NCBI GenBank assembly: GCA_025996815.1 | Contig: BNTT01000134.1 | Coordinates: 1 to 8,805 of the forward strand | Direction: 5' to 3' | Origin: Bacteroidia bacterium | GTDB lineage: Bacteria; Bacteroidota; Bacteroidia; Bacteroidales; Azobacteroidaceae | DNA length: 8,805 nt | In this document: positions 1 to 4,920 of the stretch, piece after piece | Position numbering within the stretch: the first letter of the stretch is position 1 | Layout of the letters: every line of letters begins with the position of its first letter | Notes under the pieces: generated by a model | What the model was told of the DNA's origin: nothing | Databases searched by the model: none | The model's input: only the letters and a program-made list of their open reading frames with translations | Translations under genes and position numbers: made by a program

Positions 1-117
1 GACACAAAAGATATGAGTTTTGAAGAATACAAAACCTATCTTGCCTTGCGCTTGAAAAAAAGTCCTTTCAGGGACAGGATAACTCAGCAAAAGGCAAGGC
101 ATTTCTCTGCGACATAG
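1..117 (+). CDS. Possible C-terminal end of an unknown protein (5' end outside window)
   Basis: Frame 1 is open from the window edge to a TAG at 115-117 (38 codons). The other two plus frames hit stops within the first 21 bases. The peptide is charged and helix-like (it includes SFEEYKTYLALRLKK) and resembles ordinary protein sequence, but I recognise no family. Its last 50 bp lie antisense to the 3' end of the reverse transcriptase gene, so the two genes would be convergent and overlapping. Only 38 codons are visible, so this could be a chance open frame. Confidence 0.3.
   Translation, partial: DTKDMSFEEYKTYLALRLKKSPFRDRITQQKARHFSAT
55..75 (-). terminator. Weak candidate terminator of the reverse transcriptase gene
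   Basis: On the minus strand GTCC (75-72) and GGAC (65-62) form a 4-bp stem around a 6-nt loop, followed by seven T residues (61-55). The hairpin overlaps the RT stop codon at 70-68. The stem is short, so this is only a candidate. Confidence 0.3.
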
Positions 118-1096
118 ACGTGGTGATGGGCAACCCACGTTCGGCATAAGCCCACCTCGCAAATGCAACCAGCGGGATAATATGCTGCTGATAGGTGCGT
201 TCATCCCATAAACCATTATCAAGCAAATGATTATAGCGGTTTAGTTTTTCTTTGTAGCGTTTTTTGCTGCGGCTGTTCAGCAATACCTTGTGCGGATAAA
301 GTTTGTAGCCCAGGAAAGAGATGCCTTGCTCGCTTTTGGTCATTACTACCGGCTTGAAATGCAGGTGCAGGTTGTTGAGAGCCAATTCGTCAAGTTTTGC
401 AATATCCTCTTTTAATTTTGTTTTGTCGTTTTCAAAAATCAAAATATCGTCCATATAGCGGATATATACGGGGATTTGCAGCACTTCTTTGGCATAGTGG
501 TCCATCGCGGAGAGGTAGTAATTGGCAAAATATTGGCTCGTCAGGTTGCCGATGGGGATGCCGCAGCCAGGGGTGGTTTCGTAGCTGTCTATGATTTTGT
601 CGAAGAGGGCGAGCAAGTGCGGGTCTTTGAACAAACGGCGGAGTTGCGCTTTGAGGACGGCGTGCGAAACGGAGTCGAAATATTTTCTGAAATCCAATTT
701 GCCTGCATACCGATAGTGCTTCAGGGCAAGTCGGGCTTTGTCTAAGGCTTTGTAAATGCCTTTGTCTATGCGCGTGGCGTAAGTATCATCGATGAGGTGT
801 TGCTCAAAATAGGGATGGCAAACGTTCATAATGGCGTGGTGCAGCACCCTTTGGGGAAAATTGGCGGCGCAGATGAGCCGCTCTTTCGGGTCGAGAATAG
901 TAAAGTAGTGATAATTGCCAATTTCAACTTCGCCGGTTTGTAATTGCCTTTGCAACGTTTTTATATTTTCATCCAAATGGCGTTCGTAGTCGATGACGGC
1001 GGACGTGGCAGACTTGCCGCGCTTCGCCTTAAAATAGGCGAGGTAGAGATTGTCTAAGTCCTGTATTTGCTCTATTAAATTGCCTGCTCGCTTCAT
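68..1096 (-). CDS. Diversity-generating retroelement reverse transcriptase
   Basis: The 342-aa product is an RNA-directed DNA polymerase of the DGR clade. It would copy the template-repeat RNA (1389-1256) into cDNA that replaces the variable repeat of the upstream target gene, misincorporating opposite adenines. Visible RT motifs are LDFRKYFDSV around residues 134-143 (first catalytic Asp, D135), GIPIGNLTSQ at 179-188, and the active-site YMDD at 214-217. The Ser-Gln in the GxxxSQ block is characteristic of DGR enzymes, where group II intron RTs have Ser-Pro. The next block, GISFLGYKLYP, begins about residue 258. No maturase or endonuclease domain follows, and the length is usual for DGR RTs. 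The ATG at 1096 lies 159 bp after the end of TR. No TAnnTTTG box is visible just upstream, so it is probably transcribed together with TR. Its 3' end overlaps a possible opposing frame. Confidence 0.97.
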   Translation of the reverse strand: MKRAGNLIEQIQDLDNLYLAYFKAKRGKSATSAVIDYERHLDENIKTLQRQLQTGEVEIGNYHYFTILDPKERLICAANFPQRVLHHAIMNVCHPYFEQHLIDDTYATRIDKGIYKALDKARLALKHYRYAGKLDFRKYFDSVSHAVLKAQLRRLFKDPHLLALFDKIIDSYETTPGCGIPIGNLTSQYFANYYLSAMDHYAKEVLQIPVYIRYMDDILIFENDKTKLKEDIAKLDELALNNLHLHFKPVVMTKSEQGISFLGYKLYPHKVLLNSRSKKRYKEKLNRYNHLLDNGLWDERTYQQHIIPLVAFARWAYAERGLPITTSMSQRNALPFAELSCP

Positions 1097-1255
1097 ATCA
1101 ATTACGAAAAAGAGCCGGAGCCTTCAATCGGTCGTCCAACCGCTTACTAACACCGGCTTTTTGACGGTGCGCGACCGCCCGTTTTTGTCCCCACTCACCG
1201 GCGGAGAGCACGATAAAAGTCTGTTTACCACTAAGACATCCATCTATGTTTTAAG
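1097..1255 (-). other. Structured spacer between TR and RT (putative DGR RNA 3' region)
   Basis: This 159-bp stretch follows TR directly and has no gene. In the Bordetella phage BPP-1 DGR, the RNA continues past TR into a spacer that is needed to prime cDNA synthesis, and this segment occupies the same place. It holds the left arm of the long inverted repeat (1237-1261), a small hairpin with stem CGGT/ACCG (1165-1168 with 1174-1177), and a longer pairing AGCCGG/CCGGCT (1113-1118 with 1153-1158). On the minus strand that pairing is followed by CTTTTT, so it could act as an attenuator before RT. The RNA role is inferred from position; the hairpins are seen. Confidence 0.5.
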
Positions 1256-1261
1256 CTAAAG
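1237..1261. repeat. Left arm of a long-range inverted repeat linking TR and VR
   Basis: The arm is the reverse complement of 1991-2015: 23 of 25 positions pair, with 19 contiguous pairs (1243-1261 against 1991-2009), two mismatches, then four more pairs. It overlaps the last 6 bp of TR (1256-1261) and extends into the spacer. The arms enclose TR and the HRDC gene. Confidence 0.9.
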
Positions 1262-1389
1262 GGGAAGCACCACGCGGAAGCCAAGGTTGTTGTTGCGGTT
1301 GCCGGGCGTGTTGTTGTTGCGATTAGACACGCGGCAGTTCGTCGCACTGTTGTTCCAACTGCCGCCGCGATTCACGCGGTTCGAACCCT
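1256..1389 (-). repeat. DGR template repeat (TR)
   Basis: The 134-bp segment aligns without gaps to 2028-2161 (offset 772) with 15 substitutions. Every substitution is at a plus-strand T, an A in the sense (minus) strand of TR: 11 A-to-G, 2 A-to-T and 2 A-to-C. No C, G or T of the sense strand differs, and 15 of the 32 sense-strand adenines have changed. Read in the target frame, TR is full of AAY codons (13 Asn). It lies 18 bp after the HRDC stop and 159 bp before the RT start. The first 31 bp (1256-1286) match VR perfectly. Confidence 0.97.
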
Positions 1390-1407
1390 TCGACTTTTAC
1401 CGTTTTT

Positions 1408-1878
1408 TTAGAATAATGTGCCTTCCGCGAGGGTTTCTCCAAGCATCTCACACATCGTTTTCCCATATTTCTCTACCTTCTTTTCGCCTATGCCCTGTAT
1501 TGAACGCATCGTTTTTTCTGTGATGTTCGGCAACTTGGCTATTTCCGCCAGTTCCGCATCTGTGAAAACGGCATACGCCGGCACGGCATCTTTTTCGGCG
1601 AGCTGTTTCCTAAATTCGCGCAGTTTTGAAAATTTTGCAAAGGTTGGCTCGTCCAGCACGGTCTTGTAGTCCACCTTGGGCTTTTGCTCGCCAAACGCGG
1701 GGGCGGCTGTTTTTGTTTCCGTGCCAACATATTGGATGCAAAACGTCCAACACGAGTTCCCCTGCTGTGTCACCAACTGCTTCTCAACATTGACAATCTT
1801 ATTGCCACGCAAAAAACGGTTCATATCCTCCACCCTGTCCTCGTCAAACAATGCTATTGTAAAAATCTTAAACTGCAT
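1408..1878 (-). CDS. HRDC-domain DGR accessory protein
   Basis: The 156-aa product is an accessory protein of the type that accompanies many Bacteroidota DGRs. The N-terminal half (about residues 1-52, beginning MQFKIFTIALFDEDRVEDMN) resembles the conserved front part of RT-linked HRDC proteins. After a short Ala/Pro/Lys linker, residues about 70-150 form an HRDC-like helical domain: a helix containing LREFRKQLAE, the PAYAVFTDAEL segment, LPNITEKTM, then IQGIGEKKVEKYG. HRDC domains bind nucleic acid in RecQ helicases and RNase D, so a role with TR RNA, cDNA or VR DNA is likely but inferred. No Avd-type four-helix accessory gene is visible, so this protein may take that place. The ATG is at 1878. 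It lies 149 bp after the target gene stop, and TR follows 18 bp after its own stop. No promoter of its own is evident. Confidence 0.85.
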   Translation of the reverse strand: MQFKIFTIALFDEDRVEDMNRFLRGNKIVNVEKQLVTQQGNSCWTFCIQYVGTETKTAAPAFGEQKPKVDYKTVLDEPTFAKFSKLREFRKQLAEKDAVPAYAVFTDAELAEIAKLPNITEKTMRSIQGIGEKKVEKYGKTMCEMLGETLAEGTLF

Positions 1879-1898
1879 ATTTTCAAAAACAAATTTCG

Positions 1899-1969
1899 AC
1901 CGCTTCGCGGTGTTTTCTCGCGCTCGTCAGGCTCTGCTTCGCGCGTCCCGCGCTTCGCTGAGCCTGACG
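1899..1969. other. GC-rich hairpins between target gene and HRDC gene
   Basis: A perfect 10-bp stem (CGTCAGGCTC at 1925-1934 with 1960-1969) encloses a 25-nt loop. The loop holds a nested stem GCGCG/CGCGC (1941-1945 with 1949-1953). Beside it is a second hairpin with stem ACCGC/GCGGT (1899-1903 with 1907-1911). On the plus strand the large hairpin is followed by a long pyrimidine run, so it looks like a terminator, but no plus-strand gene leads into it. In the minus-strand transcript no U-run follows. Confidence 0.6.
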
Positions 1970-1972
1970 CTA

Positions 1973-1994
1973 TCTCTCTCTTTTTTTTCTCTTT
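1973..1994. other. 22-nt homopurine/homopyrimidine tract
   Basis: Positions 1973-1994 are only C and T on the plus strand (only A and G on the coding strand), including eight consecutive T (1981-1988). The tract sits between the VR-side inverted-repeat arm and the GC-rich hairpin. Its effect is unknown; mirror-type purine tracts can favour unusual DNA structure. Confidence 0.7.
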
Positions 1995-2015
1995 AGCTTA
2001 AAACATAGACAGATG
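1991..2015. repeat. Right arm of the long-range inverted repeat, just downstream of VR
   Basis: This segment pairs with 1237-1261 at 23 of 25 positions. It begins 12 nt beyond the VR end at 2028 on the coding strand. As a result the sequence that follows TR in the RNA is complementary to the coding strand just past VR. Confidence 0.9.
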
Positions 2016-2033
2016 CCTTGTGATAAACTAAAG
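1991..2033 (-). other. Hairpin straddling the VR 3' boundary
   Basis: On the coding strand CTTTAG (2033-2028, the last six bases of VR including the stop codon) pairs with CTAAAG (1996-1991). A T-G wobble (2027 with 1997) and three more pairs (2026-2024 with 2000-1998) make a 10-bp stem with a 23-nt loop. The BPP-1 DGR has a hairpin just after VR that is needed for efficient target recognition, and this could be its counterpart, though the stem here is AT-rich and the loop longer. The hairpin shares bases with the long-range inverted repeat, so the two structures exclude each other. Confidence 0.5.
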
Positions 2034-2058
2034 GGGAAGCACCACGCGGAAGCCAAGG
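2028..2058 (-). other. Putative IMH-like homing boundary of VR
   Basis: The 31 bp at the 3' end of VR are identical to TR 1256-1286, although the flanking bases differ immediately (2027 A against 1255 G). A non-variable block at the 3' end of VR marks where mutagenic homing begins in studied DGRs. It includes the target stop codon. Placement is by analogy; no function is shown by sequence alone. Confidence 0.55.
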
Positions 2059-2161
2059 CCGTCGTCGCGGCCGCCGGGCGCGCTGTTGTAGCGATGAGAC
2101 ACGCGGCAGCCCGGCGCACTGTTGCTCCAACTGCCGCCGCGATTCACGCGGTACGAACCCT
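2028..2161 (-). repeat. DGR variable repeat (VR)
   Basis: This copy forms the 3' end of the target gene, including its stop codon. Relative to TR it carries 15 substitutions at adenine positions, giving 12 amino acid changes: Y337, S346, P350, G351, H356, Y358, S360, A361, G364, D366, D367 and G368 of the 377-aa product (TR encodes Asn at ten of these and Thr at two). None of the 15 is silent. The next base pair, 2162/1390, would also be an A-to-G difference, but homology breaks down there. Confidence 0.97.
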
Positions 2162-3161
2162 CTGTATACCAATCCTGACACCATTCCCATACATTACCGC
2201 TCATATCATAAATGCCAATACTATTGGGCGATTTTGTTCCTACAGCGTGGGTGTGAGTGGCACTGCTCCCGCTATACCAGCCGCTGTTATCGATATACCA
2301 CGCCACAGCATCAATACTGTTGCTGCCGGCGTACTCGTAGGTGTCGTTTTTCAAACCACCGTTGGCAGCATACACCCACTCGCTTTCGGTAGGCAGACGG
2401 TAGTGGCGGCCTGTCAGCGCATTTAGTTTATTTACAAACTCCTGTGCATCGTTCCAACTTACCGTCTCTACCGGATAGTTAGGTCCTTTGTTGGAGGAAG
2501 GATTGGTATTCATCACCTTTTGATACTGCGCCTGCGTTACCTCATACTTGCCAATATAGAAACTTGGCGTACCAAGTGCCCCGCCGGTACCTTCAACACA
2601 TATCAGTTCTATACCATCCGGATTATAGGCAGCACCATTGGTTTTGCCCCCTGTGCTACCGGCAGACGATGTATTCGACCGTGAACCACTGCCGCGCTCA
2701 CCAAACATGGAGGCTGTGATGGCATCGCAAGCGGCTTCAAACCCCTCAAAGTCGCCGACAGAAAAGATTTTCGGACGTGCTGTACCTTTGATACCTGCCG
2801 TTTCAACATCTATCAACTTGGCGGAAATAAAAGGCTGCCCGTCCATCAACCCAATTTTTACGGCGCAAACCAACTGAACACCCAATTGCGCTCCAAGTTT
2901 GGCAATCTTACTGTCATCCACTGCACCACTGCGCTGATAGCCTTGTTCCTTACCGATAAGGTTAAGAAACGCATCTGTGCGCTCAAAAGCATCGTAAGCA
3001 CCGCGCTTGACAATCGCATTCGTGAGAAACTCGCCTGCAAACTCAGCATAATTCTTTCCCGACTTATCATCGGTGTAGATTGCCACTTTTTGCTTGCTCT
3101 CTTGCCCAAATGCCGCACTCACGCAGCACAGGGCTAATAATAAAATAAATGTCTTTTTCAT
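2028..3161 (-). CDS. DGR variable target protein: CsgG-like domain fused to a C-type-lectin/FGE-sulfatase domain
   Basis: The 377-aa exported protein is the target of the retroelement. A signal peptide (about 1-19, ending AAFG before Gln20) leads into a CsgG/LpoB-like domain (about 24-154; core ERTDAFLNLIGKEQGYQRSG at 60-79, then KLGAQLGVQLVC). A low-complexity Gly/Ser linker (155-177) follows. Residues about 180-377 form an FGE-sulfatase-type C-type-lectin domain with YEVTQAQYQKV, VSWNDAQEFVNKLN, RLPTESEW (255-262) and GNVWEW (322-327). The final 44 codons are VR and hold the 12 diversified residues. This fold carries the ligand-binding variable site in known DGR targets, so a surface binding role is inferred; the ligand is unknown. 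The ATG at 3161 starts the signal peptide; an upstream in-frame start would add 28 residues encoded by intergenic repeat. It follows the paralogous CsgG-like gene by 31 bp. Confidence 0.95.
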   Translation of the reverse strand: MKKTFILLLALCCVSAAFGQESKQKVAIYTDDKSGKNYAEFAGEFLTNAIVKRGAYDAFERTDAFLNLIGKEQGYQRSGAVDDSKIAKLGAQLGVQLVCAVKIGLMDGQPFISAKLIDVETAGIKGTARPKIFSVGDFEGFEAACDAITASMFGERGSGSRSNTSSAGSTGGKTNGAAYNPDGIELICVEGTGGALGTPSFYIGKYEVTQAQYQKVMNTNPSSNKGPNYPVETVSWNDAQEFVNKLNALTGRHYRLPTESEWVYAANGGLKNDTYEYAGSNSIDAVAWYIDNSGWYSGSSATHTHAVGTKSPNSIGIYDMSGNVWEWCQDWYTEGSYRVNRGGSWSNSAPGCRVSHRYNSAPGGRDDGLGFRVVLPL

Positions 3162-3199
3162 TTCGTAATTTTTAATTCGTAATTCGTAATTTTTAATTC
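3162..3199. repeat. 17-bp direct repeat in the gap before the target gene
   Basis: TTCGTAATTTTTAATTC occurs at 3162-3178 and 3183-3199 (period 21). It fills the 31-bp gap between the CsgG-like gene and the target gene and covers the former's TAA stop (3195-3193). It is AT-rich spacer sequence. No promoter box is visible in it. Confidence 0.85.
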
Positions 3200-3729
3200 C
3201 CAACTGCTTTCGGCTTCCCAAACGTCCGCGCCATAGTGCTGCCAAACAACTGCTTGGTCACGTCCTCGCAAACATCCGATACGCTTTCCATCGTAAACGG
3301 GAAAGGCTTCGAACTCTTAATCACCGTTGCCGTTTCCACATCCACCAGCCGCGCCGAGAGGTATTTGTCGTCGTTCAAACTGCCCACCTTGACCACACAC
3401 ACCAACGGCACGCCAAACTGCTTTCCCAACTTGGAAATTTGGTCGTCATCCACCGCACCGGTGCGCTGATATTCCTGCTCATCTGCCAACGCAGTCAAAA
3501 AATCATTGGTGCGCTCAATGGCGGTGTATTTGTTGCTGCGCACAATCGCATCCACCAAATAGTCGCCCACAAAGCCACTGAGTCCTGCACTTTCTTCATC
3601 ACTCGTTACATACACGGCAACTTTCGGCTTCACTTTTTCAGGCTGAGCCGTTTTCTTCGGCTTGCCGTTTTGCCCAAATGCCGCGAATGTGCAGCACAGG
3701 GCTAATGTCAATAATAATGTCTTTTTCAT
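3193..3729 (-). CDS. Exported CsgG/LpoB-like protein
   Basis: The 178-aa product has a signal peptide (MKKTLLLTLALCCTFAAFG, then Gln20), a basic Lys/Pro-rich segment (about 23-36) and a single CsgG/LpoB-like domain (about 37-163). CsgG itself forms an outer-membrane secretion pore; this short protein lacks a lipobox and visible pore segments, so it may only share the periplasmic fold. The core ERTNDFLTALADEQEYQRTG continues into a KLGKQFGVPLVC block. It is a paralogue of the N-terminal domain of the target protein: 27 of 44 residues are identical from ERT-motif Arg73 through the KVG block. I chose the ATG at 3729. A TTG at 3738 would prepend Met-Lys-Lys but gains nothing. The pairing with a lectin-bearing paralogue suggests the two assemble together, which is inference. 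Confidence 0.8.
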   Translation of the reverse strand: MKKTLLLTLALCCTFAAFGQNGKPKKTAQPEKVKPKVAVYVTSDEESAGLSGFVGDYLVDAIVRSNKYTAIERTNDFLTALADEQEYQRTGAVDDDQISKLGKQFGVPLVCVVKVGSLNDDKYLSARLVDVETATVIKSSKPFPFTMESVSDVCEDVTKQLFGSTMARTFGKPKAVGN

Positions 3730-3744
3730 TTTTTTCAATTTTTT

Positions 3745-3847
3745 GTCTGAACCATGATTTTCATAAGATTTTCAAGATTACTAAGATTATTTTTTATCGT
3801 TTTTATCGTGTTAATCTTAAAAATCTTATGAAAATCATGGTTCAGAC
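3745..3847. repeat. Long intergenic palindrome
   Basis: Arms 3745-3772 and 3820-3847 are perfect 28-bp inverted repeats. After one mismatch, seven further pairs follow (3774-3780 with 3812-3818), leaving a 31-nt AT-rich centre (3781-3811). The right arm ends inside the TAG stop of the upstream gene (3849-3847). On the minus strand it is not followed by a T-run, so it is not a standard terminator. It could stabilise or partly separate the upstream mRNA, or be a dispersed palindromic element. Confidence 0.95.
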
Positions 3848-4920
3848 TAATTTTTCATCAAAGGAATAACCTTCTCAACTATCTTCTTCGCCAACTCATC
3901 AAACGCCTCCTCACCCGCTTTCGTGTAGTTCTTACCCGTCCAGCCACCTTTGGCTTCAGGGATTTTCGGCTTGAGCGTCTTCTGCGTATGAGCATTGTAA
4001 AGACTCACAGTGGCATCTGCCCAACAGAACACCGTGCCGCCGGCAGCATCGTTGCAGCGCGCAATATACGCATCCACTTTCACCACATAGTCGGCATTCG
4101 CTTCGTCTGTCGTGAAATTGCAGCCGCAATCGTTATCCGTCAGCAATCCCGGCAGTTTGTCGGCGAGGTATTCCACCTCTTCGCCGTCCACAATTTCTTT
4201 ACATTCCACATACACGTAAATGCTGTTTTCCAAATCGGTCAGCGTCTGCACCAACTCATTGCGCAGGCGTTCGCTACGCCGTTGCTGCAAAGTGGCATCA
4301 TCGGCTTGCGGGTCTATGGCAGTGAGCAAATCCTGTGAATAAGCGACAATCGCAAAATGCTGAACGACATCCTCACACTGCTTGCGGGCTTTCACTTTTA
4401 CGCCTTTTTTCGCCAATTCCGCCGCACTCGTCAAAGCACCGTCCACCTTGTTCAGATAAAGCGTGATTTGATTTTGATGGTAAGCCGCCAATTCCGCCTT
4501 GCTCACATAAGCAAAGGCGTAAGCCGTTTTGCGGGCGGGAGCATAATAGGTGCTAACCTTGCTGCCAACGATTTCCGCTTGCGAGGCGGTGCGCACTGCC
4601 GATACAAATTTTGAGCGTATTTGCTCATCCATATCGCTGCCGCTCAAACTGATGTCCAACGATGATTTTTCGCTGCTCACCATCACGCGCACGCGCTCCG
4701 ACAGTTCGCCCACAGCCGCTTGCTTGGCGCGATTGAGGGCTTTTTCCTGCCCTTCGCCTGCCGCAACAGACACTTCGCCAAACCCTGTATAATAGGTTTC
4801 GGCGGGATATTGCGCATTCCGCACATCCGAATCGAGCCAAACAGGTGCCGTCCCCTGCGCCATAGCAGCGCAAGGAAGCAGCACCAAACTCAACAACAAG
4901 TTATTTATGCTCTTTTTCAT
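3847..4920 (-). CDS. LPP20-like exported protein
   Basis: The 357-aa product has a signal peptide of about 21 residues (ending CAAMA, with Gln22 next). The Cys at 17 follows Pro, so it is not a good lipobox. Residues about 26-115 resemble the LPP20 family: PVWLD, then YYTGFGEVS, then a helix with regularly spaced Ala (EKALNRAKQAAVGELSERVR) and a Ser-rich strand. The middle (about 130-240) is Lys/Glu-rich and helical. The rest (about 240-357) includes a DCGC pair near 265 and ends in a Lys-rich helix. The function is not established for this family. The start at 4920 overlaps the preceding lipoprotein gene by 20 bp, which suggests translational coupling. With the CsgG-like genes downstream, an envelope assembly or secretion role is plausible but inferred. 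Confidence 0.7.
   Translation of the reverse strand: MKKSINNLLLSLVLLPCAAMAQGTAPVWLDSDVRNAQYPAETYYTGFGEVSVAAGEGQEKALNRAKQAAVGELSERVRVMVSSEKSSLDISLSGSDMDEQIRSKFVSAVRTASQAEIVGSKVSTYYAPARKTAYAFAYVSKAELAAYHQNQITLYLNKVDGALTSAAELAKKGVKVKARKQCEDVVQHFAIVAYSQDLLTAIDPQADDATLQQRRSERLRNELVQTLTDLENSIYVYVECKEIVDGEEVEYLADKLPGLLTDNDCGCNFTTDEANADYVVKVDAYIARCNDAAGGTVFCWADATVSLYNAHTQKTLKPKIPEAKGGWTGKNYTKAGEEAFDELAKKIVEKVIPLMKN

Noticed and set aside
68..1096. Group II intron or retron reverse transcriptase
   Set aside because: The RT has Ser-Gln rather than Ser-Pro in the GxxxS block and no maturase or endonuclease domain, and a TR/VR pair is present. These define a DGR.
1925..1994. Intrinsic terminator of a plus-strand gene
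   Set aside because: Hairpin plus pyrimidine run looks right, but no plus-strand gene is supported upstream of it. Kept only as a structural feature.
1287..2001. Plus-strand frames across TR, HRDC and the VR flank
   Set aside because: They are antisense to the HRDC gene and repeats, and have composition expected of shadow frames.
1237..2015. Invertible DNA segment between the inverted-repeat arms
   Set aside because: Inversion would flip TR and HRDC relative to VR and RT and break the TR RNA, and no recombinase is nearby.
1256..2161. CRISPR or insertion-sequence explanation for the long direct repeats
   Set aside because: There are only two copies, with adenine-specific differences, one of them in a coding 3' end. 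There is no transposase and no spacer array.
3162..3245. Longer start for the DGR target protein (28 extra residues)
   Set aside because: The added peptide is encoded by the repeat-rich spacer and the end of the previous gene, and it would bury the signal peptide. The ATG at 3161 is better.
3730..3738. TTG start for the CsgG-like gene
   Set aside because: It adds only Met-Lys-Lys before an ATG that already gives a normal signal peptide.
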